DNA of 64,000 bases. Origin: Streptomyces sp. YPW6. Its GTDB lineage: Bacteria; Actinomycetota; Actinomycetes; Streptomycetales; Streptomycetaceae. Shown piece by piece: positions 35,001-42,944 of this stretch (position 1 is its first letter; each line of letters begins with the position of its first letter). A program made the position numbers and the translations under genes. The stretch is taken from contig NZ_CP076457.1 of NCBI RefSeq assembly GCF_018866325.1, positions 3,941,001 through 4,005,000 on the forward strand, in the 5' to 3' direction. The notes beneath the pieces are model-generated. The model made no database searches. It was not told the DNA's origin and was given only the letters and a program-made list of their open reading frames with translations.

Positions 35001-35008
35001 TCTGAGCC

Positions 35009-36868
35009 ATGTGCCGAATCCACGGATCCTTCCACGCCCGCACCACCGACGACGAGATGCGCCGGGTCGCCGCGCTCCAGCACCACGGCGGCCCCGACGC
35101 CCAGTCCTTCGCCCGGCAGTCCGGCTGGGCGCTCGGCAACAACCGGCTCTCGATCATGGACCCGGAGGGCGGGGACCAGCCCTACCGCCTGGGCGACATC
35201 ACCGTCGTCTTCAACGGTGAGATCTACAACCACGACCGGTTGCGCACCGAACTCATGCGCCAGGGCTTCCACTTCGACGACCGCTGCGACGGATCGATTC
35301 TCCCCGCGCTCTACCTGACGTACGGGGACCGGTTCGCCGAGCACCTCGACGGCATGTTCTCCCTCGCCGTGATGGACCTGCGGCGCGCACCGCGCCTGGT
35401 GGTCGCCACCGACGCCTCCGGCATGAAGCCGCTCTACTACCACTGGGACGAGCGCAGCGGCCGGTTCCACTTCGCCTCCGAGCTGCCCGCCCTCCTCGGC
35501 TTCGACGGCGTACGCCCCTACGAGGACGAACTGGGCCTGCACACCTACCTGTCGGCCAAGACGCCCTTCGGCCAGCGGACCATGTTCGAGGGCATCGACG
35601 TGCTGCCGCCCGCCACCACCGCCGTCGTCACCCGCGAGGACGGCCTGCGCCTCACCTCCCGCCGCATGGGGTACGAGACGGCTCCGCCCGTCGACGAGGA
35701 GCGGAGCCTGACCCGGGCCGGCGAGTCGCTGCGCGAGCTGCTGTCCCGCGAGGTCTCCCGGCTGCTCATAGCCGATGCCCCGGTCGCCGCCATCACCTCC
35801 GGCGGTCTCGACTCCAGCCTGGTCACCGCGCTCGCGGCCCGCATCCTGTTCGACCGCGGCTCCAGCGAGGCGCTGCACACGTTCAACATCGCCTACACGG
35901 GCAACTGGCCCGGTGACGAGCGGGCGTTCGCCTCGGAGGTGTCCCGGCACACCGGCACGGTGCACCACCAGGTGGAGATCGACCCGGCCACCTTCCCGGA
36001 CCTGATGGGCGACGTAGTGCGCCATCTCGGCCAGCCCAACGCCGACCCGATCACCCTCTCCACCTTCTCGCTGTTCCGAGCGGTCCGCGACGCCGGCTTC
36101 AAGGTGGCCCTCACCGGGGACGCCGCCGACGAACTCTTCGGCGGATACAGCCGGATGACCCAGGCGCTCGCCGCCCCCGCGGGGGCCGACTGGGCCGGCC
36201 CCTACCTCGACCACCTGGCCGCGGTCCCGGAGTCCCTGCGCCGGCAGCTGTACACCCCCGAGTACGCCGCCCGGGTCCTCGCGCCCGGCGCGTCCCCGCT
36301 GCCGCCCGGCCTGACCGACATCCTCGCCCACGGCGAGGGCAGCAGGCTCCAGCGGATCACCCGCGTCGAGCAGCGCTACCGGCTGCCCGCCTACCACCTC
36401 CGCCGCGTCGACCACCTGTCGATGGCCAGCTCGGTGGAGGCCCGGCTGCCGTTCTGCCAGCCCAGCGTGGTGCGCTTCGCGGCGTCCCTGCCCGACCAGC
36501 ACCGCACGGTTCCCGGGGTCGGCGTCAAGCGCGCGCTCTACCGGGCCGCCGAGGGGCTCCTGCCCGACAGCGTCCTGAACCGGCCCAAGCAGCCCTTCAC
36601 CCTGCCGATCACGGCCATGCTGGCCCCGGGGCAGCGGCTGTGGGCGATGGCCCGCGACGTCCTGTCCCCGCAGGCCCTGCGCGCCGACGGGCGGCTGCGG
36701 TACGAGGTGGTCGACGCCCTGTTCGCCGAGCAGGAGGCCCGGCCGTCCGACGGCACCTCGCTGGCGCTGTGGGCCCTCATGTCGCACCAGATGTGGCGCG
36801 AGGAGTTCTTCGGCCCGTCCGCCGGTGCGACCCGGCAGACCCGTGAACTGGCGGTGATGGCCGGATGA
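35009..36868 (+). CDS. Asparagine-synthase-like amidotransferase/ligase (AsnB family)
   Basis: 619 residues. MCRIHG at the start supplies the Cys-2 nucleophile of class II glutamine amidotransferases, with 'VVFNGEIYNH' and 'DGSILPALY' as the glutaminase site. The usual RGPD element is 'GGPD'. The synthetase domain has PP-loop 'SGGLDSS' near residues 263-269 and 'TGDAADELFGGYSR'. The enzyme should adenylate a carboxylate and transfer ammonia from glutamine, or use another amine as beta-lactam synthetase does. Length and domains are complete. Genes of this type recur in natural-product clusters to make amides or close rings. Its stop overlaps the next start (ATGA), so it is part of the same pathway as the PrpF-like and flavin genes. 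The substrate is unknown. Confidence 0.9.
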   Translation: MCRIHGSFHARTTDDEMRRVAALQHHGGPDAQSFARQSGWALGNNRLSIMDPEGGDQPYRLGDITVVFNGEIYNHDRLRTELMRQGFHFDDRCDGSILPALYLTYGDRFAEHLDGMFSLAVMDLRRAPRLVVATDASGMKPLYYHWDERSGRFHFASELPALLGFDGVRPYEDELGLHTYLSAKTPFGQRTMFEGIDVLPPATTAVVTREDGLRLTSRRMGYETAPPVDEERSLTRAGESLRELLSREVSRLLIADAPVAAITSGGLDSSLVTALAARILFDRGSSEALHTFNIAYTGNWPGDERAFASEVSRHTGTVHHQVEIDPATFPDLMGDVVRHLGQPNADPITLSTFSLFRAVRDAGFKVALTGDAADELFGGYSRMTQALAAPAGADWAGPYLDHLAAVPESLRRQLYTPEYAARVLAPGASPLPPGLTDILAHGEGSRLQRITRVEQRYRLPAYHLRRVDHLSMASSVEARLPFCQPSVVRFAASLPDQHRTVPGVGVKRALYRAAEGLLPDSVLNRPKQPFTLPITAMLAPGQRLWAMARDVLSPQALRADGRLRYEVVDALFAEQEARPSDGTSLALWALMSHQMWREEFFGPSAGATRQTRELAVMAG

Positions 36869-37956
36869 TCGTCTCCCTGGTCAAGGCGACCGGCGCACCC
36901 TGCCCCACCGCGGTGCTGGACGGCCGCGACCTCCCCGAGTCCGGTCCCCAGCTGCTGAGCGCGCTGGCCGGCCTGCGGGCCGACCTGACCCGCCAGGGCT
37001 CGGCCGACGTCCTCAAGAACGCCATCGTGCGCCCCTCCCGGCACCCGCTCTTCGACCTGGACTACCGGTTCGTGCAGTCCCTGCCGCAGAGCCACGACAG
37101 CTTCGACCTGCGCGGTTCCTGCGGTCACTCGATCCTGGCCGCCGTCGAGGCAGCCGCCCGCACCGGCATGATCCAGCCACTGGTGCCGGGGTGCCGGGTC
37201 CGGGTCAACGTCCTCAACAACGGCGACAACGTGGTGTGCGAGGCCGAGGAGACCTTCGGCGACGGCACCCGGTTCACGGCGCACTTCCTGTGCTCACCGC
37301 CGCTGGAGCTGCCCGAACTCCTCATGACCGGGGAGCCGGTGACGTACGTCCCCTTCGAGGACCGGACCGTGCCCGTCTCCCTGGTGTCGATGGGCAACCC
37401 GTACGCCTTCGTCGACGCGACGCAGCTCGGCGTCGACGGGCCGAACGCCCTCTTCGGCGACGACCCCGCTCTGTTCGACACCATGACCCGGCTGCGGATC
37501 GCGGTCTGCGCCTCGCAGGGCTGGGACACCTTCGGGGCCTTCCCCAAGATCGCGGCCGTGCTCCCGCAGGACGGCGGCGGACTCCACGTACGGGCCGTGT
37601 CGGTGCCCTCCTGGCACCCCACGGTCGCGCTGACCGGCGCCATCTGCCTGGGCGCCGCCGCCGGCATCACCGGCACCGTGCCCTGGTCGCTGGCGGGGAG
37701 CGCGGCCCGGGACCCCGACGCGCTGCTCCAGGTCCGTACCCCGGGCGGCTGCGTCCGGGTGGCCGCTCACTCGACGTCCGGCCCCGACGGGCGGCGCGAG
37801 CTCGCCTGGGTGTCCGTCGCCGAGAAGCAGGTCGAGTACCGGGGACTGCTGCCGCGCCCCCGGGCCGCCGACGCCCAGCACCTCTCCGCCGGCCCCCGCC
37901 TCACCCCGTCCGCCCCCCTATCCGAGGAGAACCCGTGGGTTCCGCTGACAGCCTGA
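36865..37956 (+). CDS. PrpF/DapF-fold isomerase or racemase
   Basis: 363 residues from ATG 36865, overlapping asnB-like by 4 bp. The pattern of the two-lobed DapF/PrpF fold is visible: 'GSCGHSILAAVEAAARTGM' (Cys86), 'VSMGNPYAFVDATQLGVDG', and 'HPTVALTGAICLGAAAGITGTV', which resembles PrpF more than DapF. PrpF isomerises 2-methylaconitate; DapF and related enzymes racemise amino acids using a Cys pair. Cys86 matches the first catalytic Cys; Cys261 is a candidate for the second. In the D-cycloserine pathway a DapF relative racemises O-ureidoserine, so a role on an O- or N-substituted serine is possible. The family is likely; the reaction is open. Confidence 0.75.
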   Translation: MIVSLVKATGAPCPTAVLDGRDLPESGPQLLSALAGLRADLTRQGSADVLKNAIVRPSRHPLFDLDYRFVQSLPQSHDSFDLRGSCGHSILAAVEAAARTGMIQPLVPGCRVRVNVLNNGDNVVCEAEETFGDGTRFTAHFLCSPPLELPELLMTGEPVTYVPFEDRTVPVSLVSMGNPYAFVDATQLGVDGPNALFGDDPALFDTMTRLRIAVCASQGWDTFGAFPKIAAVLPQDGGGLHVRAVSVPSWHPTVALTGAICLGAAAGITGTVPWSLAGSAARDPDALLQVRTPGGCVRVAAHSTSGPDGRRELAWVSVAEKQVEYRGLLPRPRAADAQHLSAGPRLTPSAPLSEENPWVPLTA

Positions 37957-39179
37957 CCGCCGTACGCGACGACATCGGCCCCGGGGCGTTGTCCGACCCG
38001 TTCGCCATCGACCCGTTCCCCGGAGGCCGCCGCAGGGCCGCCCGCGACCTCTCCGCGCGCCCCGCACCCCTCCTGCCCACCCCGCCGGTCCTGGAGCGGC
38101 TGGCGGCCTGCGCCGAGGCGGCCGACCTCAGCGGCGAACCGGACCGCGAAGCCGTCGCGGTGCTCCGCGAGAGCGGCCTGCTGGCCCTGGTCGTACCCAA
38201 GTGCTACGGCGGCGCGGGCGCCGACGCGGTGGCCCTCAACACCTGTGTGGAGCAGGTGGCCTCGGTGAACGCGTCCGCGGCGATCATGCTGTTCCAGCAC
38301 TGCGCCGTGACCAGCCGCATCGTCGAGAACGGTTCGCCCGCCCAGCACCGGGAGGTGCTGCCCCGGCTCGCCGACGGCCGCTGGCTGGCCGCCTCCGCCT
38401 GGTCGGAGAGCGGGGCCGGCGCCGACAAGAAGAACCTCGCCACCCGGGCGGACCGCACGCCCGAGGGGGAGTGGCTCCTGGACGGCGCCAAGTCCTTCAC
38501 CACCAGCGCGGGCCTCGCGGACGTCTACCTCGTCCTGGCCCAGACGCCGGACGAGACCCCGGCGGACGCCTCCTCCCGGGACACCGGGTACGGAGCGGCC
38601 GGGCAGACGTTCTTCCTGGTCCCGGGCGACCACCCGGGACTGGTCCCCGACACCTCGATGCGGCTGACCGGGATGCGCGGCTCCGCCACCGGATTCGTCT
38701 CGGTGCGCGAGTGCGTCGTACCGGACTCCGCACGGCTCGGCGCGACGGGCGTCGCGGCGTCCATCATCAGCCGGGTCCGCGACAGCGGCGCCTCCCTCGG
38801 CGCGGTCGCCGTGGGCCTCGCGCAGGCCGCGCTGGAGGCCGCACACGCGCACGCCGAGCGCCGGGGGCTCTACGCCCACCAGGCGGTCCGGCACCGCCTG
38901 GTGGACCTGGCCACCGAGGTGGAGTCCGCCCGCGCGGTGGTGGAACGGGCCGGCCGGCGCACCGCCGCCGACCCCGGGATGACCACGCTCCACTCCAAGC
39001 TGGCCGCCTCCGCGGCGGCCGAGCGGGTGGTGGCGGACGTGGCCCGCTTCCTCGGATCGGCGGGCTACGTGGAGACGCATCCGATCAACCGGCTCGGGCG
39101 GGACGCCCGCGCCGTCGCCCTGATGGGACCGACCAACGACCTCTGCAAGGAACTGGTGAGCCTGCCGTGGAACCGATGA
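37935..39179 (+). CDS. Acyl-CoA-dehydrogenase-superfamily flavoprotein, possible monooxygenase
   Basis: 414 residues. GTG 37935 has GAGGAG seven bases upstream, so the gene starts 22 bp inside the previous one. The N-terminal helices, the middle beta domain ('ASAWSESGAGADKKNLATRA', 'FTTSAGLADVYLVLAQ', 'TGMRGSATGFVSVREC') and the C-terminal helices ('LGAVAVGLAQAALEAAHAHAE') fit the superfamily. The Glu base position of true CoA dehydrogenases is not evident. With a flavin reductase two genes downstream, this could be the oxygenase half of a two-component flavin monooxygenase (N- or C-hydroxylase), as in several antibiotic pathways. A plain dehydrogenase of a non-CoA substrate is the alternative. 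Confidence 0.8.
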   Translation: MGSADSLTAVRDDIGPGALSDPFAIDPFPGGRRRAARDLSARPAPLLPTPPVLERLAACAEAADLSGEPDREAVAVLRESGLLALVVPKCYGGAGADAVALNTCVEQVASVNASAAIMLFQHCAVTSRIVENGSPAQHREVLPRLADGRWLAASAWSESGAGADKKNLATRADRTPEGEWLLDGAKSFTTSAGLADVYLVLAQTPDETPADASSRDTGYGAAGQTFFLVPGDHPGLVPDTSMRLTGMRGSATGFVSVRECVVPDSARLGATGVAASIISRVRDSGASLGAVAVGLAQAALEAAHAHAERRGLYAHQAVRHRLVDLATEVESARAVVERAGRRTAADPGMTTLHSKLAASAAAERVVADVARFLGSAGYVETHPINRLGRDARAVALMGPTNDLCKELVSLPWNR

Positions 39180-40630
39180 ACTCCGCCTCCTCCATACCCT
39201 CCTCCCCGGCCGACCTGGTGGTGGAAGGAGGCCGCCTCGTCACCCCCGAGGGAGTGACCGAGGGCAGCGTCGTCGTCCGCGACGGCCGCGTCGCGGCGAT
39301 CGTCGCCCCCGGCGCCCCGCTGCCCGCCGGCCCCCGGCTGAGCGCCGCGGGCAGGTACGTCCTGCCGGGCCTCATCGACTCCCATGTGCACTTCCGCACA
39401 CCGGGCCTGGAGCACAAGGAGACCTGGGAGAACGGCAGTCGGGCCGCGCTCGCCGGGGGCGTCACGACCGTGATGGACATGCCCAACACCCGCCCCCCGT
39501 CGCTCGACGCGGCGACCCTGCGGGCGAAGGCGGCGCTGATCGCGGGCCGCTCCCACGTGGACCACCGGTTCCACATGGGAGCGGACCCCGACCACCCGGA
39601 GGTGCTCGCCGACCTCGCCCCGGAGGTGGCGACCTCCGCCAAGGCGTTCATGGCGGGCCACCACACGGCGCCCGTGGTGTTCCGCGAGGCGCACCAGCTG
39701 GAGGCGGCGTTCGCCGCCGCCGCGCGCGGCGGGGTGCGCCTCGTGCTGCACGCCGAGGACCAGCACGTCTTCGACCTGCTCGACTCCCGCGCCGGCGACC
39801 CCGAGTCGTACGACGCCTACGAGCCCCACCGGCCGCGCTCCGGGGCGATCGTCGCGGTCGCCAAGGTCGTCCAACTGGTCCGCACGTACGGCACGAAGAC
39901 GCACATCCTGCACGTGTCGTCCGCCGAGGAGACCGACCTGCTCGTGGCCGCCGCCGCCGAGGGGCTGCCGATCAGCTTCGAGGTCACCGGACACCACCTC
40001 GCGTTCACCGACCACGACACCGCCCTGCGCGGCCCCCGTACCCGGCTCTCCCCGGCGATCCGTGCCCCCCGCGACCGGGACCGGCTCTGGCAGGCGGTGC
40101 TCGGCGGCGAGGCGTCCACCATCGGCAGCGATCACGCCCCGCACACCGTCGAGGAGAAGAACCGGCCGCCGGCCGAGGCCCCTCCCGGCCTCCCCGGCGT
40201 CCAGGAACTGGCCGTGTCGGTCTGGACGGGCATGCTCGCCCGCGGCATCGCCCCCGACGACGCCGCCGTGCACCTGGCCCGGCTGATGGGGACGGGCCCC
40301 GCGGACCTGTTCGACCTGGCCGGGAAGGGCCGGCTGACGGTCGGCGCCGACGCCGATCTGTCCCTCCTGGACCCGGCCGCCCGCTGGCAGCTCTCGGCCT
40401 CCCACGTCGAGTCGCTGTGCGGCTGGTCCGCGTACGAGGGCTGGATGTTCACCGGCCGGTTCACCACCGTGGTACGCGGCGGGCACATCGCCTGGGACCT
40501 GGAGCGGGGCACGCTGGGCGAGCCGCTGGGCCGCTGGCTGACCGGCCCGCTCCCGTCCGCCCCCGCCCCCTCGGCCGAGGAGTCCCCGACCCCCGAGCCG
40601 GTCCGCGAACTGGAAGGAGCGACCCGATGA
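39176..40630 (+). CDS. Dihydroorotase-like cyclic amidohydrolase
   Basis: 484 residues; ATG 39176 overlaps the previous stop (ATGA). This is an amidohydrolase-superfamily TIM barrel: the metal motif 'DSHVHFR', 'TTVMDMPNT', a candidate carboxylated Lys in 'ATSAKAFMAGHH', 'LHAEDQH', 'THILHVSSAEE' and 'GSDHAPHTVEEK', so the binuclear centre looks intact. Relatives are dihydroorotase, allantoinase and dihydropyrimidinase/hydantoinase. It is longer than primary-metabolism PyrC, with a Pro-rich C-terminal tail. In this operon it probably opens or closes a cyclic imide or ureide ring. This is not the pyrimidine operon, as no carA/carB/pyrB genes are nearby. Confidence 0.88.
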   Translation: MNSASSIPSSPADLVVEGGRLVTPEGVTEGSVVVRDGRVAAIVAPGAPLPAGPRLSAAGRYVLPGLIDSHVHFRTPGLEHKETWENGSRAALAGGVTTVMDMPNTRPPSLDAATLRAKAALIAGRSHVDHRFHMGADPDHPEVLADLAPEVATSAKAFMAGHHTAPVVFREAHQLEAAFAAAARGGVRLVLHAEDQHVFDLLDSRAGDPESYDAYEPHRPRSGAIVAVAKVVQLVRTYGTKTHILHVSSAEETDLLVAAAAEGLPISFEVTGHHLAFTDHDTALRGPRTRLSPAIRAPRDRDRLWQAVLGGEASTIGSDHAPHTVEEKNRPPAEAPPGLPGVQELAVSVWTGMLARGIAPDDAAVHLARLMGTGPADLFDLAGKGRLTVGADADLSLLDPAARWQLSASHVESLCGWSAYEGWMFTGRFTTVVRGGHIAWDLERGTLGEPLGRWLTGPLPSAPAPSAEESPTPEPVRELEGATR

Positions 40631-41358
40631 ACGCCACCTCCCTGCTGACCGCGTCCCCGAGGACCCGCCCCGCCCCCACACCACGACCCTCCACCCCGAC
40701 AGCGCCCGCCCCGTCAGGCTCCGCACCGGCAGCGCCCGCCCCGACAGCCTCCGCCCCAACAGCCTCCGCACCGACAGCCTCCGCACCGACAGCCCCCGGG
40801 CCGGAAGCCGGCTCCCCGGTGACCGGACCCGCGGCCCCGGCCCCGCTGACGTCCGGCGACCTGGCGGCCGACGAGTTCCGTTCCGCCATGGCCTCTCTCG
40901 CGGCCCCGGTCACGGTGGTGACCTGCTACGACGCCACGGGCACTCCGCGAGGACTGACGGCCAGCGCCGTCTCCTCGCTCTCCCTGGACCCGCCGCTGCT
41001 GCTGGTCTGCCTCGACCGGAACTCCCGCACCCATGACGTGCTCGTCTCGGCGGACGCCTTCGCCCTCCACCTGCTCGGCCCGGAGAACGAGGCGCTGGCG
41101 AAACGCTTCGCCGGCCCGACCGACCAGCGCTTCGAGAACGTCCCCCTGACCTCCGGCCCGACCTCGCTGCACGCACCCCAACTGGCCGACTGCGCACTGC
41201 GTTTGACCTGCACCCGCTACGAGGTCATTGAGGCGGGCGACCACTCGATCCTGGTGGGCCGGGTCACGGCGTCCGACTGCCTGGGCCGCCCGGCCGGAGG
41301 CCTGGTCTGGCACCACCGTGGCTTCGCCCACGCGAAGCCGGCGGAGGTCCCCGCCTGA
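40627..41358 (+). CDS. Flavin reductase (FMN-binding split barrel), long Ala/Pro/Ser leader
   Basis: 243 residues; ATG 40627 overlaps the amidohydrolase stop. The first 75 residues are low-complexity Ala/Pro/Thr/Ser with repeated TASAP units and are probably a disordered linker. The domain follows: 'FRSAMASLAAPVTVVTCYDATGTPRGLTASAVSSLSLDPPLLLVCLDRNS' in sections, then 'FALHLLGPENEALAKRFAG' and 'GDHSILVGRVTAS', typical of HpaC/DszD-like NAD(P)H:flavin reductases. Such enzymes supply FMNH2 to partner oxygenases; the acyl-CoA-dehydrogenase-like protein encoded at 37935 is the obvious partner. It is the last gene of the unit and is followed by a terminator. Confidence 0.9.
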   Translation: MNATSLLTASPRTRPAPTPRPSTPTAPAPSGSAPAAPAPTASAPTASAPTASAPTAPGPEAGSPVTGPAAPAPLTSGDLAADEFRSAMASLAAPVTVVTCYDATGTPRGLTASAVSSLSLDPPLLLVCLDRNSRTHDVLVSADAFALHLLGPENEALAKRFAGPTDQRFENVPLTSGPTSLHAPQLADCALRLTCTRYEVIEAGDHSILVGRVTASDCLGRPAGGLVWHHRGFAHAKPAEVPA

Positions 41359-41389
41359 CCGAGACCGGTCCGACTCTCGGGCCGACACG

Positions 41390-41433
41390 CGAAGAAGGCC
41401 CTGCCCCGTCGAAACGGTTCAGGGCCTTCTTCG
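41390..41433 (+). terminator. Terminator of the biosynthetic unit
   Basis: Arms 41390-41403 and 41420-41433 form a 14-bp stem, followed by TATTG. It lies directly before the left edge of the tRNA-Ser island. Confidence 0.85.
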
Positions 41434-41436
41434 TAT

Positions 41437-41507
41437 TGCCCGGTGAGGGCAATGGCGGGGGACACGAGATGCGAACTCGTGAGGGGATGCCCCCAACACG
41501 CTTTCCA
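41437..41507 (-). other. Left attachment-site remnant: copy of tRNA-Ser 3' half
   Basis: This 71-base stretch matches 53789-53858 (the 3' half and 3' flank of the intact tRNA-Ser gene) with only a few differences and one extra base. The acceptor-stem strand reads gggggac instead of ggaggat, so it can no longer form a tRNA; homology stops abruptly after ctttcca. This is what integration into a tRNA 3' end leaves at the distal edge of an element. Confidence 0.85.
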
Positions 41508-42138
41508 CCTCTTCGTCCGGAGCGGCCGGGGCGTACGGGAACATCCTGACCTGCGGAGCAGCTGGTCCAGGCGGGGCTTCTGAACGGTGCTGGACGCCGG
41601 TGAACGAGACCACGGAGGTGTTCTCGTTCCGGCCGCCGATCTGCGGCCCAATCCTCGAACAGGCCGGGCCGCCACTCTCGGACGTGCCTGTCGAAGTCGC
41701 CGTCGTGTCCGGCTTTGAGCACCGTCACGTAACCGATCCCACTACTGGCCTGCGTGATCAGCTGTTGCAAGTTCTGTCGGCGCTTAAAAGAGCCGATGCC
41801 CGGCACCCGAGCAGAGGTTGGCCGCAGCGTGGCCGGCCCAGTCGGACCGCCCACTTCGCACCGACCGGTGGTCTCCTGTCCCACCTGCCAGGTGGCATCG
41901 GGCAGCACCGTGATCGACGTGCCGGCCGAGGCGACGAAGGCCCTGAGATTGGGGGATGAGCAAAGGAATCACCTGCTCGCCTACTCCGACAGCGGGCGGC
42001 GTAGCGTCGTCAAGCAGACGGCGGTCCGCGGCGGCGTCCTGTTGGTGATCGTCTCCGACAGTCCGGCTCTGGTCGACGCTGACGCGGCGAATGCCGTCGG
42101 CAAGGGGCACCGCGCGGGCTGAGCCCGACGCACGGCGG
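41508..42138. other. Degraded left end of the island, no supported gene
   Basis: About 630 bp. Open frames on both strands (for example 41754-42122 on plus) have mixed codon use, no convincing ribosome site and no recognised family. The sequence is less GC-rich than the flanking core. It probably holds decayed element genes. Confidence 0.55.
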
Positions 42139-42738
42139 CTACCGCGTGTCTTCGGCGCACAGGGCGACCGCTTTCGCCAGCCCCGCGAAGTCGACCTGGA
42201 GCGGGTCGAGGCGCTGGAGGCTGGAGGGCGTGATGGTCTTCTGATGCGGATGCCGATCGTTCAGGACGCGGGTGGGCAGAACGAAGAAGGTCCACTGGCC
42301 GAGGTCCAGGGGGTCGAGGGTCAGCTTGTTCTGGTGGTGCAGCAGGCAGAAGACGTACACGTCTGCGTGGCGCCGCTTCTCGGTCGAGGTCGTGTTTGTC
42401 TCGGGGTCCCAGCTGCCCTTTGGCTCGATGTCGAATGAAGGCGCCGACGGTCGCGCCTGCGTCCACGACTGCAGGTAGGCCGTCGACTTCACCTCGACGC
42501 TCCACTGCTCGGACGTACGGATGTCGACCGCGTCCCACCCGATACGCGTTCCGGCGGCGGCACCCAGAGCCATGGCCACGATGTACTCAGCCAGGACGCC
42601 GCGCAGGGCGTTGTTGGACACGTCGGAGTAGGCCCAGCTCCAGAATCCGCCGAGGCTGCCGACCGTTTCGCCGTTGGTCTGGATCGGCTCAGCGCCACTG
42701 AGCCGCGTGACGGCCAGTGGCCCGAGATTGCCGTTCAT
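42139..42738 (-). CDS. Hypothetical protein with nuclease-like E-x-K motif
   Basis: 199 residues from ATG 42738. A helical N-terminal part ('NNALRGVLAEYIVAMALGAAAG') precedes 'WDAVDIRTSEQWSVEVKSTAYLQ'. The order Glu near the N-terminal helix, Asp, then Glu-x-Lys on a strand resembles the PD-(D/E)xK nuclease core, followed by 'DVYVFCLLHHQ' as the next strand. Restriction-like or Mrr/Holliday-type enzymes share this. No methylase is adjacent, so a stand-alone restriction or repair role is only a possibility. The gene is divergent from the XRE regulator at 42945. Family recognition is uncertain. Confidence 0.55.
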   Translation of the reverse strand: MNGNLGPLAVTRLSGAEPIQTNGETVGSLGGFWSWAYSDVSNNALRGVLAEYIVAMALGAAAGTRIGWDAVDIRTSEQWSVEVKSTAYLQSWTQARPSAPSFDIEPKGSWDPETNTTSTEKRRHADVYVFCLLHHQNKLTLDPLDLGQWTFFVLPTRVLNDRHPHQKTITPSSLQRLDPLQVDFAGLAKAVALCAEDTR

Positions 42739-42944
42739 GCAGTCCTCCAGAAGATGGTGTGAAGTGGCCGTTCCGCCTGACAGTCGCTGGTGACAACGCC
42801 GTTGGGCTCGCCCTCACGCCGGGACAGAAGTACAGCGCGTAAGCAGGACGGCTGTCGCGTCAACTCTTGGCGATGGCCCTTCTGGACGTCGTTCGCAGTC
42901 CGTACTCTGGCCACAATGATCCGATCAGCGACCGGGATCTCGAC

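Noticed and set aside
39176..40630. Primary pyrimidine dihydroorotase (pyrC)
   Set aside because: No pyrB, carA, carB, pyrD or pyrF nearby; coupled instead to flavin and amidotransferase genes.
30205..41358. D-cycloserine gene cluster
   Set aside because: SAT, CysK-like and DapF/PrpF-like genes fit, but the heme hydroxylase and arginase-type genes and an intact ATP-grasp enzyme are missing, while AsnB-, dihydroorotase- and flavin-type genes are extra.
41600..42122. Small genes at the left end of the island
   Set aside because: Competing frames on both strands, no ribosome sites, no codon bias and no recognised family.
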